Positions 1-11,100 of a DNA stretch of 64,000 nucleotides are shown piece by piece. The stretch spans positions 109,786,752 through 109,850,751 of the forward strand of contig CM053033.1 in assembly GCA_028564925.1 (NCBI GenBank). Reading direction: 5' to 3'. This DNA comes from Lithobates sylvaticus. Its lineage: Eukaryota > Chordata > Amphibia > Anura > Ranidae. Position 1 is the stretch's first letter; every line of letters begins with the position of its first letter. The position numbers were made by a program, and so were the translations under genes. The notes under the pieces were generated by a model that saw only the letters and a program-made list of their open reading frames with translations, ran no database searches and was not told where the DNA came from.

Positions 1-1156
1 GCAACAGTGAAGACTGTTTGCGTTTTTTTTCCTATTTTATATTTATTATATAGCCATACCTTGTTGCACTTTTGAAATTCACTACTCTGAAGTTCATGTG
101 TCATTTCTGTGATTGGTCCATCTAGCTGCAGAAATGCACAACATTGATACATGTATCACTTTCATTTCAGACCCTATTTTTTTTTTTCCGTGAACATGGA
201 AGGGGCCACAAATTCTGGCTACAGAAACTTCAGTCCTTACATTCAGGCATGTCTGAGGCATTCCCTGTGCTTGTAACCTGGTAGGGTTGTATGAAACTGG
301 AAGAAGGCTATAAAATCACTTTTTTTTTTTTTTTTTTTTTTTAATTCCTTTTTTTTAGTAAGGACTTCGGTTCATAGGAGTATAACCTGAAGATGCAGTA
401 TCAGAAATGATCTGATCCATATACCTAACTCAATAGGTTTACAGTTCTCTATGTATTCTTCATAGCAGAACTAGTCGTAGCAGACCAACGTGAGTGTTCC
501 TCTCCTGCTATAGACTTAACCTCCTGTAGTAGTAGGGTTCTGCTTAATGTATCCCTCATTAATACCAAAAGACACCCAATGGTGTTTGGAGTGGATTATG
601 GTTTAGACATCAAATAGGACACCTGATATTTACGGAATAGGTACAATCTGGTGTTTGTTTACCAAGCTCCCTTCTGCCTAATTTGAATGCATTTGCATAC
701 AGGAGTATAGGGTGTCTGGGTATATAGAGCACTGTCACAGCTGACATGCCAGCATTTAGATGTGAAGGAAGTCATAAGGTTGGTGTGCTTGGGCACATAC
801 CTTCCAGCCTTCTAAGCCCAGGAAATTACCTTCCCTTATTCTACTACTCTTAAGTGGGCTTTTCTTTACCCAATCACTATGAAAAAGTAGTAAATTATAA
901 CTTTAAGGGGACCTGCAAGGTCGGGCTGCAAGGAGTCCTTTTTTTTTTTTTTTTTAAATCATTCTCTTAAACAGAGTTATGCTTAATCCAGACCCTCCTT
1001 GGTGATCAAAGTTGTATCCTTGTTCCACAGAGCAGGTCTTTGGTCCTTTTTAGTGGTCCTAAGAAGTGTTACAGACCTGTTAGGCCACAAATGCTAGATG
1101 ATTGAGACCGTCAAACTGTGCTAATCTACTAATTTCACAGGTTTTCTGATTCCATC
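1..1156. other. Intronic or upstream DNA with homopolymer T runs
   Basis: No coding segment is recognised. The stretch is AT-rich, with T runs near 180, 320 and 940. It may carry old repeat fragments that I cannot classify. Confidence 0.5.
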
Positions 1157-1579
1157 TTAAGAGGGCTTTCACACCAAGCCGCGTTGGCGGTAAAACGCTG
1201 CTATTTTTAGCGGCGTTTTACCGTCGGATTTGAGGCGCATTACGGCCGCTGGCAGGGGCGCTTTTGCCCCCCGATAGGGGCCGAGAAAGGGTTAAAACCA
1301 CCCGCAATACGGCGCAATAGTGTTTTTTTTCCGGCGGTATTGCAGCACTGCCCCATTGATTTCAATGGGGAGCAGCGGTGGATGGGAGCGCTCCTTTACC
1401 GCTCCAAAGAAGCTGCTGGCAGGACTTTTCCTGACGTCCTGCCAGCGCACCGCTCCAGTGTGAAAGCCCTCGGGCTTTCACACTGGAGACAATGAAGCAG
1501 CAGTTTGAGGGCGGATTGCAGGCGCTATTTGTAACACTATAGCGCCTGCAAAACGCCCTCGGTGTGAAAGGGGTCTTAA
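1157..1579. mobile_element. PIF/Harbinger-like MITE
   Basis: The left terminus reads GAGGGCTTTCACACC after TTAA, and the right terminus reads GGTGTGAAAGGGGTC before TTAA, so the ends are inverted repeats next to a TAA or TTAA duplication. The interior is GC-rich and lacks a transposase. Related copies sit at 13448-13850, 21367-21766 and 46508-46840. The Harbinger assignment rests on the TAA target and on the clean empty site seen for the copy at 21367; a TTAA-target family is the alternative. Confidence 0.65.
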
Positions 1580-1599
1580 AGACCACTCCACATAGATCC

Positions 1600-2330
1600 T
1601 GCATCAAAAGCGGAGAAGGCAAAGGCATCGGTGGAGTAAACCTGCTGATCAGCGTCTTGATCCAGCTAAGATACCTTCATCAGTGATTACGAAGTGGAGG
1701 TAAAACGTGCTGTAGAACCTGGCATTTGGCAGGAAGATCTTGCAGCCAGGGTTCCCACCCTAAAGTAGGCCTGCAGATTACTTGATTATCCTCTCATGTG
1801 TTGCCGTCCTGTAAGGCAGTGTTTCTCAACTCCAGTCCTCAAGGCGCCCCAACAGGTCATGTTTTCCAGATTCCCACTATTTTGCACAGGTGATTTGATC
1901 AGTTGCACTGCCTTAGTAATTACCACAGCCGTTTCATCTGAGGGGAATCCTGAAAACATGACCTGTTGGGGCGCCTTGTGGACTGTAGTTGAGAAACACT
2001 GCTGTAAGGTAAGGTGAGAAAACCGACAGTTACTTACCGATAACGGTGTTTCTACGAAACCTTCCAGGATGGCAGGCCTACTTCCCGCCCTGTTAAGGGT
2101 GGAGGAGAATGTATACAATAGATGGTAAGTGCCTAAGTGTCTAATGGCCCCTTGTGAATCGATTGGGAGAATCCCTTTACAACATCTGAGGGACAAGGGG
2201 GTATAGTGGGGCATTTTAAACAGCTGTGAACTGATTGTGTTTCCTGTTGGGAGGAGCCTCTCATCTCTCATGTGTTGACATCCTGGAAGGTTTTGTAGAA
2301 ACACCGTTATCGTTAACTGTCGTGTTTTTT
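1600..2330. mobile_element. DIRS-like retroelement fragment (fossil)
   Basis: A broken fragment. Segments near 2026-2074 and 2268-2325 are inverted copies of each other over about 45 bases, and part of the same sequence recurs directly at 1785-1816. This resembles the inverted terminal repeats of DIRS-type tyrosine recombinase elements. The stretch before 1785 may be the 3' end of the recombinase region. A hAT MITE is inserted at 1817-2001. The assignment is tentative. Confidence 0.4.
1817..2001. mobile_element. hAT MITE with perfect 8-bp target duplication
   Basis: A 185-bp element with termini CAGTGTTTCTCAACT and AGTTGAGAAACACTG. It is flanked on both sides by CTGTAAGG (1809-1816 and 2002-2009), the 8-bp duplication typical of hAT transposons. 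The outer third of each arm pairs closely. There is no coding capacity. Confidence 0.92.
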
Positions 2331-2370
2331 TTTTTTTCCATGTTGGATAGAGTAAGGGAGGGTTAACTTG

Positions 2371-2650
2371 TATCTTCTTCTTCTTCTTCTTCTTCTTCTT
2401 CTTCTTCTTCTTCTTCTTCTTCTTCTTCTTCTTCTTCTTCTTCTTCTTCTTCTTCTTCTTCTTCTTCTTCTTCTTCTTCTTCTTCTTCTTCTTTCTCTTC
2501 TTCTTCTTCTTCTTCTTCTTCTTCTCTTCTTCTTCTTCTTCTTCTTCTTCTTCTTCTTCTTCTTCTTCTTCTTCTTCTTCTTCTTCTTCTTCTTCTTCTT
2601 CTTCTTCTTCTTTCTTCTTCTTTTTCTTTTTTTTTTTTTTTTTTTTTTTG
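2371..2650 (+). repeat. Long (TTC)n / (GAA)n microsatellite ending in poly-T
   Basis: About 250 bases of TTC on the sense strand of SETX, roughly 80 units, with a few CTTTC or CTC interruptions near 2492, 2524 and 2610, followed by a T run to 2649. It is a pure polypyrimidine tract and could form triplex DNA. The long lysine/glutamate and leucine/phenylalanine reading frames across it are artefacts. Confidence 0.97.
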
Positions 2651-3045
2651 CCATTAACGTCCCATTGGGGGAGATTTCCCTTCAATTCCTGTACTATAGC
2701 CAATACAAGATGTGAGCGGAAATCCCTCCAATACAAGATGTGAGAGGAAATCCCTCCAAAGTGAGGGAATCCCTGGTTGTGGCCACAACTAATGACCCCA
2801 TTGGAAGATTTCTTCTCTTTAACAGGACACATAGGGTGAATCTACCTAATGGACCCAGTCTGCAACAAAAATTCTAATTCCTTTCCACTCTATCCAAATA
2901 AAAAAGGATTTTCATTTATACTTTAATATATACAGTTTGAGTGAAGATTACAAGCCTGTTTAATTTTTTGGGTTCTTTTTCCTGGGTGGGTGAGCTGGAG
3001 GGAAAAATTTATGTTTTCCCTTCTTTTCTGTGGTTCTTTGTAAAT

Positions 3046-3068
3046 GGGGGGGGGGGGGGGGGGGGGGG
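3046..3068 (+). repeat. Poly-G run
   Basis: An uninterrupted G run of about 23 bases. Its length is likely to be unreliable in an assembly. Confidence 0.9.
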
Positions 3069-3175
3069 ATTTCCTCCAGCTTTGGGACACTTTTGCATTT
3101 ATGTAGTGTAAAATGATTATTGGTTTATGTTGCTTGAGCTGCCAGGGGTTGCATGCAGGCAGGCTATGCAAGTCT

Positions 3176-3361
3176 AAAAGCCCCATACACGCTACTAGAT
3201 TTTCTGCAGATTTTTATCTTCAGATTTACCAAAACCATATAATATGAGGTCAAACCTTAAGAGTTTTAATTTGTATGCAATCAGGCATGCCCTTGCACTA
3301 CATCGTTTTGGTAAATCTGAAGACAAAAATCTGCAGAAAATCGAATAGTGTGTATGGGCCT
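3176..3361. mobile_element. Short inverted-repeat MITE
   Basis: The arms at about 3177-3235 and 3305-3361 are near-perfect inverted repeats of some 57 bases, with outer ends GCCCCATACAC and GTGTGTATGGGC. It has no coding capacity. The ends resemble those of the MITE inside the giant inverted repeat (21951-22275), which suggests a related family. I could not fix the target duplication. Confidence 0.8.
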
Positions 3362-4141
3362 CAAGACGAAGCGTCAGCTGCACGGACACAGCCACTCATC
3401 CTAATGTGACAGGTGTGCGGGAGGTGAGCCGCCCCAAATGTAGACATTATAAGTAGGCTTAGATGGTCTGTCTGCACGCAGCACCTGGTGGTTCCCACTG
3501 TAAACAAATGCCCAATTCGCAGTGTACAGTCCTTAACACCTGTGTAAACGAGCCCATTGTTGAGTAGACTTTTATTGGTTATTGGAGATACAACTCCGTT
3601 GGGTATATATTCTCTGTCAATAAACAATAAATAAACTGTTGTATTTTATGTGCTGGTTCATTGTGGGCTATTCTCTGGACACACATTTTATAATTTGTGT
3701 GGCTTTATTTGAAATGAATAATAGATTGAAAACCATAACATTGCCTATCCTGGAATGCTCTGCATTCTAGTGCCTGGCTCCAGTTGTCACTCTGCACAGT
3801 GGATCCCCTGGTAAGAAGTGAGAGAGCTCTACATTCAGGGTCTTCTCACTGCAGGGGGAAGTCTACATCACCGAGAGGTTTGTAGTTTGGGGACCACTGA
3901 TATGCCTGAGACTTGTATAGGGACTGCTTCATCTGTCAAAATAGTTGTCAGTTCTCTTCATCCATTTAGCTGTTCACCTGCTGTTCCATCAACTTTAAAG
4001 GATTTCGAAAAAGTCTTGGTAGTCTTAGTATTAGTTTTTCAATAAACACATACAAATAATAACCTGGATGTGACAATCATAAGATTTGGGTCATGACTTG
4101 TTCTAAAGTATCTACAGTATACAGGAAGCAGAACTGCTCAG
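3362..4141. other. Unassigned intronic DNA
   Basis: I see no gene, exon or recognisable element here. Confidence 0.5.
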
Positions 4142-4452
4142 TTAACCACTTGACCTCCAGAAGATTTACACCCCACCCCCCCCCCCCCCCCTCCTGACTA
4201 GGCAACTTTTTTGCAATATGGCACTGCGTTACTTTAACTGACATTTGCATGATCATGTGACACTGTACCCAAATAAAATGTCATGTCCTACCCCCCCTTT
4301 CAAATGGAGGTTTTTTTTTGGTGCTATTTGATCACCACTGCCTGGTGTGTGTTTTTTAAAAAATTTTTTTTTTTGCGCCATTAATCGTATATATTAATTT
4401 GGTTGGCACAAAATATATAACGGCTACAAACTATGGTATATATTCTGGAATA

Positions 4453-4488
<36 letters not shown>

Positions 4489-5030
4489 TTTTCTAGTACT
4501 GGGGGTGATCAGCAACTTATAGCGGGACTGCAATATTGCGCCGGACGCTGGCACTTTGTAGGAACCATTGACACTAATACAGTCATCAGTGCTAAAAATA
4601 TGTTGCTGTATTAATGACACTGGCAGGGAAGAAGTTAAACATCAGAGGCAATCGAAGGATTAAATGTGTGCCTAGCCAGTGTTTTGGTGTAATGTGTGCA
4701 GTGCTTTTAGTAGGGGAAGTAATGGATTTTATTCTCTGCTTTGCGGGAAAGAAAATCTATTACTTACCCCCTGACGGGACAGGGCTCTGCCTTATTTAGA
4801 TAGGCAAGGCTCTGTCCTATGTAAATTCATGAGAATTGCCATCGGTGGTAATCCATTGGCCGGCACCCGGTGATTGACATCTGCTGCGTTTTTAATCACA
4901 GCGCGGCTGGGTCCCCGGCGACGCTCACCCACTACCTGTAAGTGACGGATCAGGTACTAGGTATGTGATCTGGCGCAGCTGAGCCACCTTGCCACCATAT
5001 ATGTTGGTTATACAGTCAGCAAGTGGTTAA
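4142..5030 (+). mobile_element. TTAA-flanked non-autonomous element
   Basis: It begins TTAACCACTTGACC and ends GCAAGTGGTTAA, so a TTAA sits at each end with inverted CCACTTG termini. The interior contains a poly-C run, an (ATT)n tract near 4455-4488 and GC-rich patches, but no transposase. Relatives are at 16256, 18304, 20259, 27057, 37141 and 62256. TTAA targets fit piggyBac or Kolobok elements. Confidence 0.75.
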
Positions 5031-5057
5031 AATCATCAATACATAAATACCCTTATA

Positions 5058-6463
5058 CAGTATCTCACAAAAGTAAGTACACCCCTCACATTTTTGTAAA
5101 TATTTTATTTTATCTTTTTTATGTGACAACACTGAAGAAATTACACTTTTCTACAATGTAAAATAGTGAGTGTACAGCACACACAGCCATTAATGTCTAA
5201 ACCGCTGGTAACAGGTGAGTACACCCCTAAGTGAAAACATCCAAATTGGGCCCAAAGTTTTAATATTTTACATGGCCACCATTTTCCAGCACTGCCTTAA
5301 TCCTCTTGGGCATGAAGTTCACCAGAGCTTCACAGGTTGCCACTGGAGTCCTCTTCCATGACCACATCACGGAGCTGGTGGATGTTTGAGACCTTGCACT
5401 CCTCCACCTCCCGTTTGAGGATACCCCACAGATGCTCAATAGGGTTTATAACTGAAGACCGGCTTGGCCGGTTCATCACCTTTACCCTCAGCTTCTTTAG
5501 CAAGGCAGTGGTTGTCTTGGAGGTGTGTTTGGGGTCATTATGTTTGAATACTGGACTGCGGCCCAGTCTCTGAAGAGAGGGGGATCATGCTCTGCTTCAG
5601 TAGGTCACAGTACATGTTGGTTCCCTCAATGAACTGTAGCTCCCCAGTGCCGGCAGCACTCGTGCAGCCCCAGACCATGACACTCCCACCACCATGCTTG
5701 ACTGTAGGGAAGACGCGCTTGTCTTTTTGTACTCACCTGGTTGCCGCCACACACGCTTGACACCATCTGAACCAAATAAGTTTATCTTTAGAAGAGGCTT
5801 TGTTCTGGGATGACAGCCATGCAGACCAATTTGATGCGGCTTATGGTCTGAGCACTGACAGGCTGACCCCCCCCCCCCTCCCTTTCAACCTCTGCAGCAA
5901 TTTTGGCAGCACTTGTATGTCTATTTCCCAAAGACAAACTCTGGATATGACGCTGAGCATGTGCACTCAATTTCTTTGGTCGACCATAGCGAGGCCTGTT
6001 CTGAGTGGAACCTGTCCTGTTAAACCTCTGTACGGTCTTAGCCACCATGCTGCAGCTCCGTTTCAGGGTCTTGACAATCTTCTTATAGCCTAGGCATCTT
6101 TCTGTAGAGCAACAATTCTTTTATTTTTTTCAGATTTTCAGAGAGTTCTTTGCCATGATGTGCCATGTTGAACTTCCAGTGACCAGTAAGAGAGTGACAG
6201 CGATAATGCCAAATTTAACACACCTGAGACCTTGTAACACTAATGAGTCACATGACAGCGGGGAGGAAAAATGGCTAATTGTGCCCAATTTGGACATTTT
6301 CACTTAGGAGTGTGCTCACTTTTGTTGCCAGTGGTTTAGACATTAATAGTGTGAGATATTTTGAGGGGACAGCATATTGACACTGTTATACAAGCTGTAC
6401 ACTCACTACTTTACATTGTAGCAAAGTGTAATTTCTTCAGTGTTGTCACATGAAAAGGTACTG
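5058..6463 (-). mobile_element. Tc1/mariner element, copy 1
   Basis: The left end starts CAGTATCTCACAAAAGTAAG after a TA and belongs to a long terminal repeat that recurs inverted at about 6295-6460. The transposase reads on the minus strand. The right terminal repeat is internally shortened, keeping only the last few bases of the end. The subterminal repeat (AGTGAGTGTACAGC) is visible in both arms. Confidence 0.9.
5260..6166 (-). pseudogene. Tc1 transposase, decayed
   Basis: Minus-strand translation gives an N-terminal helix-turn-helix part with the AT-hook-like stretch RPRYGRPKKLSAHAQRHI near 5940-6000, as in Tc1 transposases. Downstream pieces of the DDE catalytic region can be followed to about 5260. 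Roughly 100 or more bases are missing near 5785, between the helix-turn-helix half and the first catalytic block, and several frameshifts and stops occur. The product would be inactive. The start at 6166 is the ATG conserved in this family. Confidence 0.85.
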
Positions 6464-6913
6464 TGTATATACCATACATACCATAAAATAATTTTATAAA
6501 CCAGGTCACATGATTTCTGTTTTTTTTTTTTTTTTTAACCATTTTTAAATCTTCAGCATTGAAGAAGCTCAAGTTGGTAATGTGACTGGGAAGAAACTTT
6601 AGCTGTCAGGCAAGCCTTATGGGCAGATGTTGAGGTGGAGAGACACGGATGCTATGGGAAGGTTTCATCTTTAGTGCAAAGTTAAAGTTCTGGAGGCACC
6701 TCAAGTGGAAATTTTCATCTTTACTTTTAACTCTCAGTGCAAACCTGTTCAGATCTAATGATATATATTACCCTTTGTGGAGTGCATTTATATTCTATTT
6801 ATATAAATATTTATATTTAATGGTATTTTTGTATATCTTTCCAAGGTTTGTCTCTAAAGCAGGATTTATGATATATATATATATATATATTTTTTTCCTT
6901 CCTGCCTACTAAG
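6464..6913 (+). other. Intron 3' end upstream of a SETX exon
   Basis: AT-rich intron with a short (AT)n at about 6870-6890, followed by a pyrimidine tract and the AG acceptor at 6912-6913. No other feature is seen. Confidence 0.6.
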
Positions 6914-7023
6914 GTGAACTTACTGTTGAGGCCTTGTGCAAGATGGAACAAGTTAACAACACATTCCAGGTATTCGAAAAACTTCCTGGTGTATACCTAC
7001 TTCTAGTACATCCCAATGAGACG
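6914..7023 (+). CDS. SETX: SETX exon (N-terminal helical domain, part 1)
   Basis: A 110-bp exon that completes a split codon with two bases, then encodes 36 residues starting ELTVEALCKMEQ and ending LVHPNET. Human senataxin has ELCVEALCRMEQ and LVHPNEM at about residues 130-166, as recalled. The acceptor follows a T-rich tract ending CTACTAAG and the donor is ACG/GTGAGT. The next exon continues in phase 0 with IRRWAILTAR. This is part of the N-terminal HEAT-like region that mediates protein interactions. The assignment is firm because both flanks splice in frame to matching sequence. Confidence 0.95.
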
Positions 7024-7289
7024 GTGAGTGACTTAAATTCCTCTACATTGCTGCACACAAGTATAGGTTCATTGGTCAATGTTTGTTACTTAGGTTATTG
7101 CTGAATCACTCAGCTGGGTAACAGACTAAAGGGAAACTCAAACTACAGGGTTGTTCTTGAGATGATCCTCCCATCAATAGTAAAATAAAGGTGATGAGTT
7201 GTCAGAGACTGCAATTCTGCGGTCGCCATTACAGTGCCACACTTCCATCCTGATCTGGATTGCTACTTTATTATCTCCGTACGGGGCTC

Positions 7290-8310
7290 ACAAGCTAGCT
7301 TGTTGTAGAAGAATTTTTCTTTCTCATTTGTTGAGGGACAAATGAGGCCCTAAACTTTCAGGTTATGCTGCTGCCTACAGGATAACCCCTCACACTACCA
7401 GCATGCCTCAGTGTTTTGCTAGCGTCTTAGGAGGATGGTTTTCTTTCTTTCAGCTCTGCTGTGATGAGACCGATATTTTGCTAGAACCTGTTTTTCTTCA
7501 GTCAAGGCTGTTTTCTATGCTGCTGTCTGAGTTTTGTCTCTTTTTGATTGCAGCTTTCTTAAAGAAGCGTTTCTTGTCCAGACCCTGCTGGGTATTTGAA
7601 GTGCCCCCCTCCCCCCAGAACCTGGTTCTGTGTAGGATGGTTTGCAGACTCTGTTCTGGCAAAAGTTAACTGAGAAGAGCTTTCCAGGTCCACAGCCATT
7701 GGCATTGCCTCAGCTCTTGCGCCATCGCTGAAGGCTTACCTGATGCGTAATCTAGTAGCTACCCCTTCTTTTTTTTTTTTCCAGTAGTCTCTTGATTACA
7801 TTCCGTGTTCTCACCATTTTTTTATTTATTTATTTTTTTAATTTGGAAGAGTTTATCACTGTGGGTAGCCGTGCCACTCTTTTTTTCACCATACAGAGTC
7901 AATGGAAGCATCTCCCTGCTGCTACTTCTGCTGCTTTAAAACAGCCTTGTGGTACTCTGTTTTTTTTTTTTTTTTTTTTGTGCTGTCTACTGGGAATTTA
8001 GGCACATAGAGCCATTTGACCCTCGCCTCCTACCAGCTGTGATGGTTTTCTAGAATCCTGCCTAGTTTCTCACATTTTTTTTTTCTCCCCCCCCCCCCCC
8101 ATCTGTGCATAGGCATAGGGCAGTTTTCTTTCTTAGTCATGCAGTACATCACACAGAATCCTTTTTAGTCTTCACCATGGGATATATGCAGCTACCTTCC
8201 GTTAGACTTCTTTTCTAGTGTTCTTGCACTACCATGAGAACAGCTTGGGGGATTCACTACGTCAGATTTCTAGGATGAGTTTTCTCCCCATCCACGTGGG
8301 CAGGATACGC
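7290..8310. other. Unclassified intronic region, possibly retroelement-derived
   Basis: No exon is seen. A short imperfect palindrome at about 7325-7350 (CATTTGTTGAGGGACAAATG) and T- or C-rich runs at 7760, 7960 and 8085 are present. It loosely recalls the terminal region of DIRS-type elements, but I cannot support a firm call. Confidence 0.3.
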
Positions 8311-8378
8311 TGACTTATATGGGAGACCGTTTGGCCAGCATTTTAAGACCTGCCTTGAACGGTTCCCTTTTGGCCTCC

Positions 8379-8402
8379 CCCCCCCCCCCCCCCCCCCCCC
8401 CC
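8379..8402 (+). repeat. Poly-C run
   Basis: An uninterrupted C run of about 24 bases. It creates spurious proline-rich and glycine-rich reading frames. Confidence 0.9.
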
Positions 8403-8692
8403 GCCTTGAATAAGTGTATCGAGGAGATCAGAGCTGGTGTTTTGTCGCGGTCATGTGATAGTTTTAAGTTTTTGCACTTGTATTCAATATGTGCAAAGAG
8501 ATCACACAAATAAGTGTAACATTTTATTGAGGGTAATTACAGATAATATATATATTTTTATAATACTTAACTAAAGATGCTGTTTCCGCCATGGGTCCCT
8601 TCCATTAGTTGGCATGGCTCAGAGGATCAGGCTCAGATGTATGCCTGATGGCAGCTCTGCGGTGAGACTGACTGCTTTATAACTATAGTGTA

Positions 8693-9147
8693 CAGTGAAA
8701 CCTTTGGACTACGAGCATAATCCGGTCCAGGAGAATGCACGTAATCCAAAGTACTCGCATATCAAAGCGAGTTTCTCCATTGAAGTCAATGGAAACAAAA
8801 ATAATTTGTTCCGCATTGACTTCAATGGCATGCAATACCGCATGCGGCCAGAGGTGGGGGGGTGCCAGAGAGCCTCGGAAAGGCCCGAGGACAGCTCGGC
8901 TGACCTCGGCAAACCTCGGAAAGAATCCGTTCCCGAGGTTTGCCGAGGTCGGCCTTTCTGTGCATTTCCGAACGGCGCCGCCCCCCCACCTCAGGCCAAA
9001 CGCAGTACTGCACGCGCTTTTGGCATGAATCGTGCTCGTTTTTTTTGCGAGACAACACTCGTAAACCGAGTTCGGATTTTTAAAAATGCAGTGCTCGTAT
9101 TGCGAAACGCTCGTTAACTGAGTTGCTCGCAATCCGAGGTTCCACTG
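8693..9147. mobile_element. pogo/Tigger-like MITE (TA target)
   Basis: The ends are CAGTGAAACCTTTGGACTACG and its inverted partner CGCAATCCGAGGTTCCACTG, with TA on each side (8691-8692 and 9148-9149). The interior is a large imperfect palindrome built from AAACCTCGGAAA-type motifs and AATGG/CCATT blocks. There is no transposase. Assignment to the Tc1/mariner superfamily follows from the TA target and the CAGTGGAACCTCG-like terminus. Confidence 0.85.
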
Positions 9148-9582
9148 TATAGGATTTCTGTGTAAGGCATGGCCAACCCCCACTGCAACACTTCTAAGGA
9201 AAATGGCACGTTCATGAAAGGTGGGCTTTCTTATAGTCTGTTTACAATTGCATTCTTATAGCATGAAGTCAGCTAAAGTGACCATCTTCATGTCTTGGTT
9301 AGCTCCTTAACCAGATTTAGAATTCGTTATTTGATCTTGTGAGCCATATGAAATCAGCAATTTCCCTATCAGGTGGTTAAATGTGCTCTTCTACCTCAGA
9401 AAAAGAAGACTTCTTCTACAAGTCCTGACATTAGGAAAGATACTTTTTGTCCCTCTCAGATCTCCAGTTCCATTTCTAAGTTGGGAACTTTTGTAAAATC
9501 AAATTTAGGGGTATAACTGGGAAAGCACCACAAGTCACACCACATCCCAAATAAAGTTGCAGTGTAAAAAGAAATAACGGGA
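9148..9582. other. Unassigned intronic DNA
   Basis: No gene or element is recognised. Confidence 0.5.
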
Positions 9583-9590
9583 CTTTAAAG

Positions 9591-9778
9591 CAGTGGTCAT
9601 CAACCCTGTCCTCAGGGCCCACCAACTGGCCAGGTTTGCAAGATAACTGAAATACATCACAGGTGATATCATTTGCTGCTCAGTGATTGCAGTATTCTAG
9701 TCTGCATCTCCCCAAGGTACAGTAATACATAAAACCTGGCCTGTTAGTGGGCCCTGAGGACAGGGTTGATGACCACTG
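9591..9778. mobile_element. hAT MITE with perfect 8-bp target duplication
   Basis: A 188-bp element with termini CAGTGGTCATCAACCCTGTC and its complement, flanked by CTTTAAAG on both sides (9583-9590 and 9779-9786). The terminal arms pair over about 30 bases. It has no coding capacity. Confidence 0.93.
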
Positions 9779-9786
9779 CTTTAAAG

Positions 9787-10274
9787 GTATAACTCCTCAG
9801 CAAATGATCCACACATGAATATAAAATCACTATCATTTGTTCACACTAATATAAAGCACCATGTGTGACAGTAATATTATGATGGCTTTACTGCCAAAAA
9901 CAGGCTGTATCAAAAAACAGTAAATACTAATGTGCTATATGAAAAAAGCCAATATAAACAAAATAACAATGCTGGTATGGTAATGAAAGTTGTTTTCTAC
10001 TCCAGTGTTTAACATTGCAGCTTCATGAGGTGCTATAAACACCTAATACAATGCATGTTGTTGAATGATGTGGAGCAAATAGTTAATACATGTGTATAGA
10101 AAGCAGAACTCGCATCGAAAATTGAAAGTCAAATAGTGCCAACACCCAATCCCTGCCTGGGCTGGTGAGCACATACTTTGGGGCCCCCAAATGATGATTT
10201 GGGCTATGTTGGGTGTCTGCATCTCACCTGGACTTTTTAGGATGTTAGTGCTATTATTTGTCCTCTAATTTTCT
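9787..10274. other. Unassigned intronic DNA
   Basis: AT-rich, with no exon or recognisable element. Confidence 0.5.
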
Positions 10275-10800
10275 ATATATTTCAGCAGTAGGTATACAAA
10301 AGATTTCGCCCAGCCCCTCCCCCCCCCCCCCGCTCCTTTTTTAAAATCACATTTTGTTGCTTTGCAGCCTCAAATGAAGACAGACACAGTTTTTTTGTTT
10401 TTATCCAGCTGTATTTAGTCAGTGCAACTTATAACATCCAAGTGAAATATAGAACGCCAACATGTCAGAATTATTATTTTTTTTCAAAAAGAAAATCGCT
10501 GAATTGGGGAAAAAAGAATCACCCCCTTGTGCATAGGATGCATTAAGGTGAAAAAGCATGAGGGTTTCAAACCCCTTTAAGTTCTGGACCTGGGGAAAAA
10601 ATGCCCCTCTGCTCCCCCCCTGCCCAGCCACAGGGACCCAGGGACACTTTTCTCCCTGATCTATCCAAGGTTGTGACATCAGCGTTATTTTAAATCAGCA
10701 ATTCCAAAATGTGCTATTTTGCAATAGATTAAAATCTCATTAGGGCCTTGATTGCCCATTCAAGAGTGTTTATGTTGTTTTGAACATGTTTTCCACTAGC
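10275..10800 (-). mobile_element. Tc1-like terminal fragment with an unrelated insert
   Basis: The stretch around 10350-10515 (with TTTGTTGCTTTGCAGCC and CAACTTATAACATCCAAGTG) matches my recollection of a Tc1-like terminal region. An unrelated GC-rich piece follows at about 10518-10680. No transposase is preserved. Confidence 0.5.
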
Positions 10801-10880
10801 AGTTATCCTTCATTAAATCACAGAGGTAAGTTCATCTTTGAGATCAGACATGGTGTTGACATTGTACCTTTTTTATTTAG

Positions 10881-11100
10881 ATCCGCCGCTGGGCCATTTT
10901 GACTGCCAGAGCACAGGGAAAGGTGGATCGGGATGATTATTATGATTTGGAGGACGTTTTCACCTGCCTTTTTAAGGTCATTGAGCTTGGCCTGTTTGAA
11001 AACTCTGACATTTATATGTATACTGAGCTTGAAGATGGAAAGCTGATCCTCCTGCCATCACATTTATACGACACATCTAACTTCAAGAACTACTGGCTGG
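10881..11100 (+). CDS. SETX: SETX exon (N-terminal helical domain, part 2)
   Basis: A 220-bp exon encoding 73 residues plus one base, from IRRWAILTAR to NYWLG. The blocks GKVDRDDYYDLEDV, CLFKVIELGL and GKLILLPSHLYDT match human senataxin almost residue for residue, as recalled. The acceptor is TTTATTTAG and the donor is CTGG/GTGAGT. The split glycine codon is completed by the exon at 16104. This is the best conserved part of the N-terminal domain in the window, which argues for functional constraint and an active gene. Confidence 0.97.

Noticed and set aside
1786-2832. A 348-residue open frame rich in lysine and glutamate, and related frames on the other strand
   Set aside because: It is a translation of the TTC tract and poly-T flank; the non-repeat ends match no known protein.
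1-6913. Earlier SETX exons, including the start codon
   Set aside because: I could not find sequence resembling the N-terminal ~130 residues in any frame with splice sites.
8683-9183. Overlapping open frames on both strands of 8683-9183
   Set aside because: They read through the palindromic MITE; the frames mirror each other and match nothing known.
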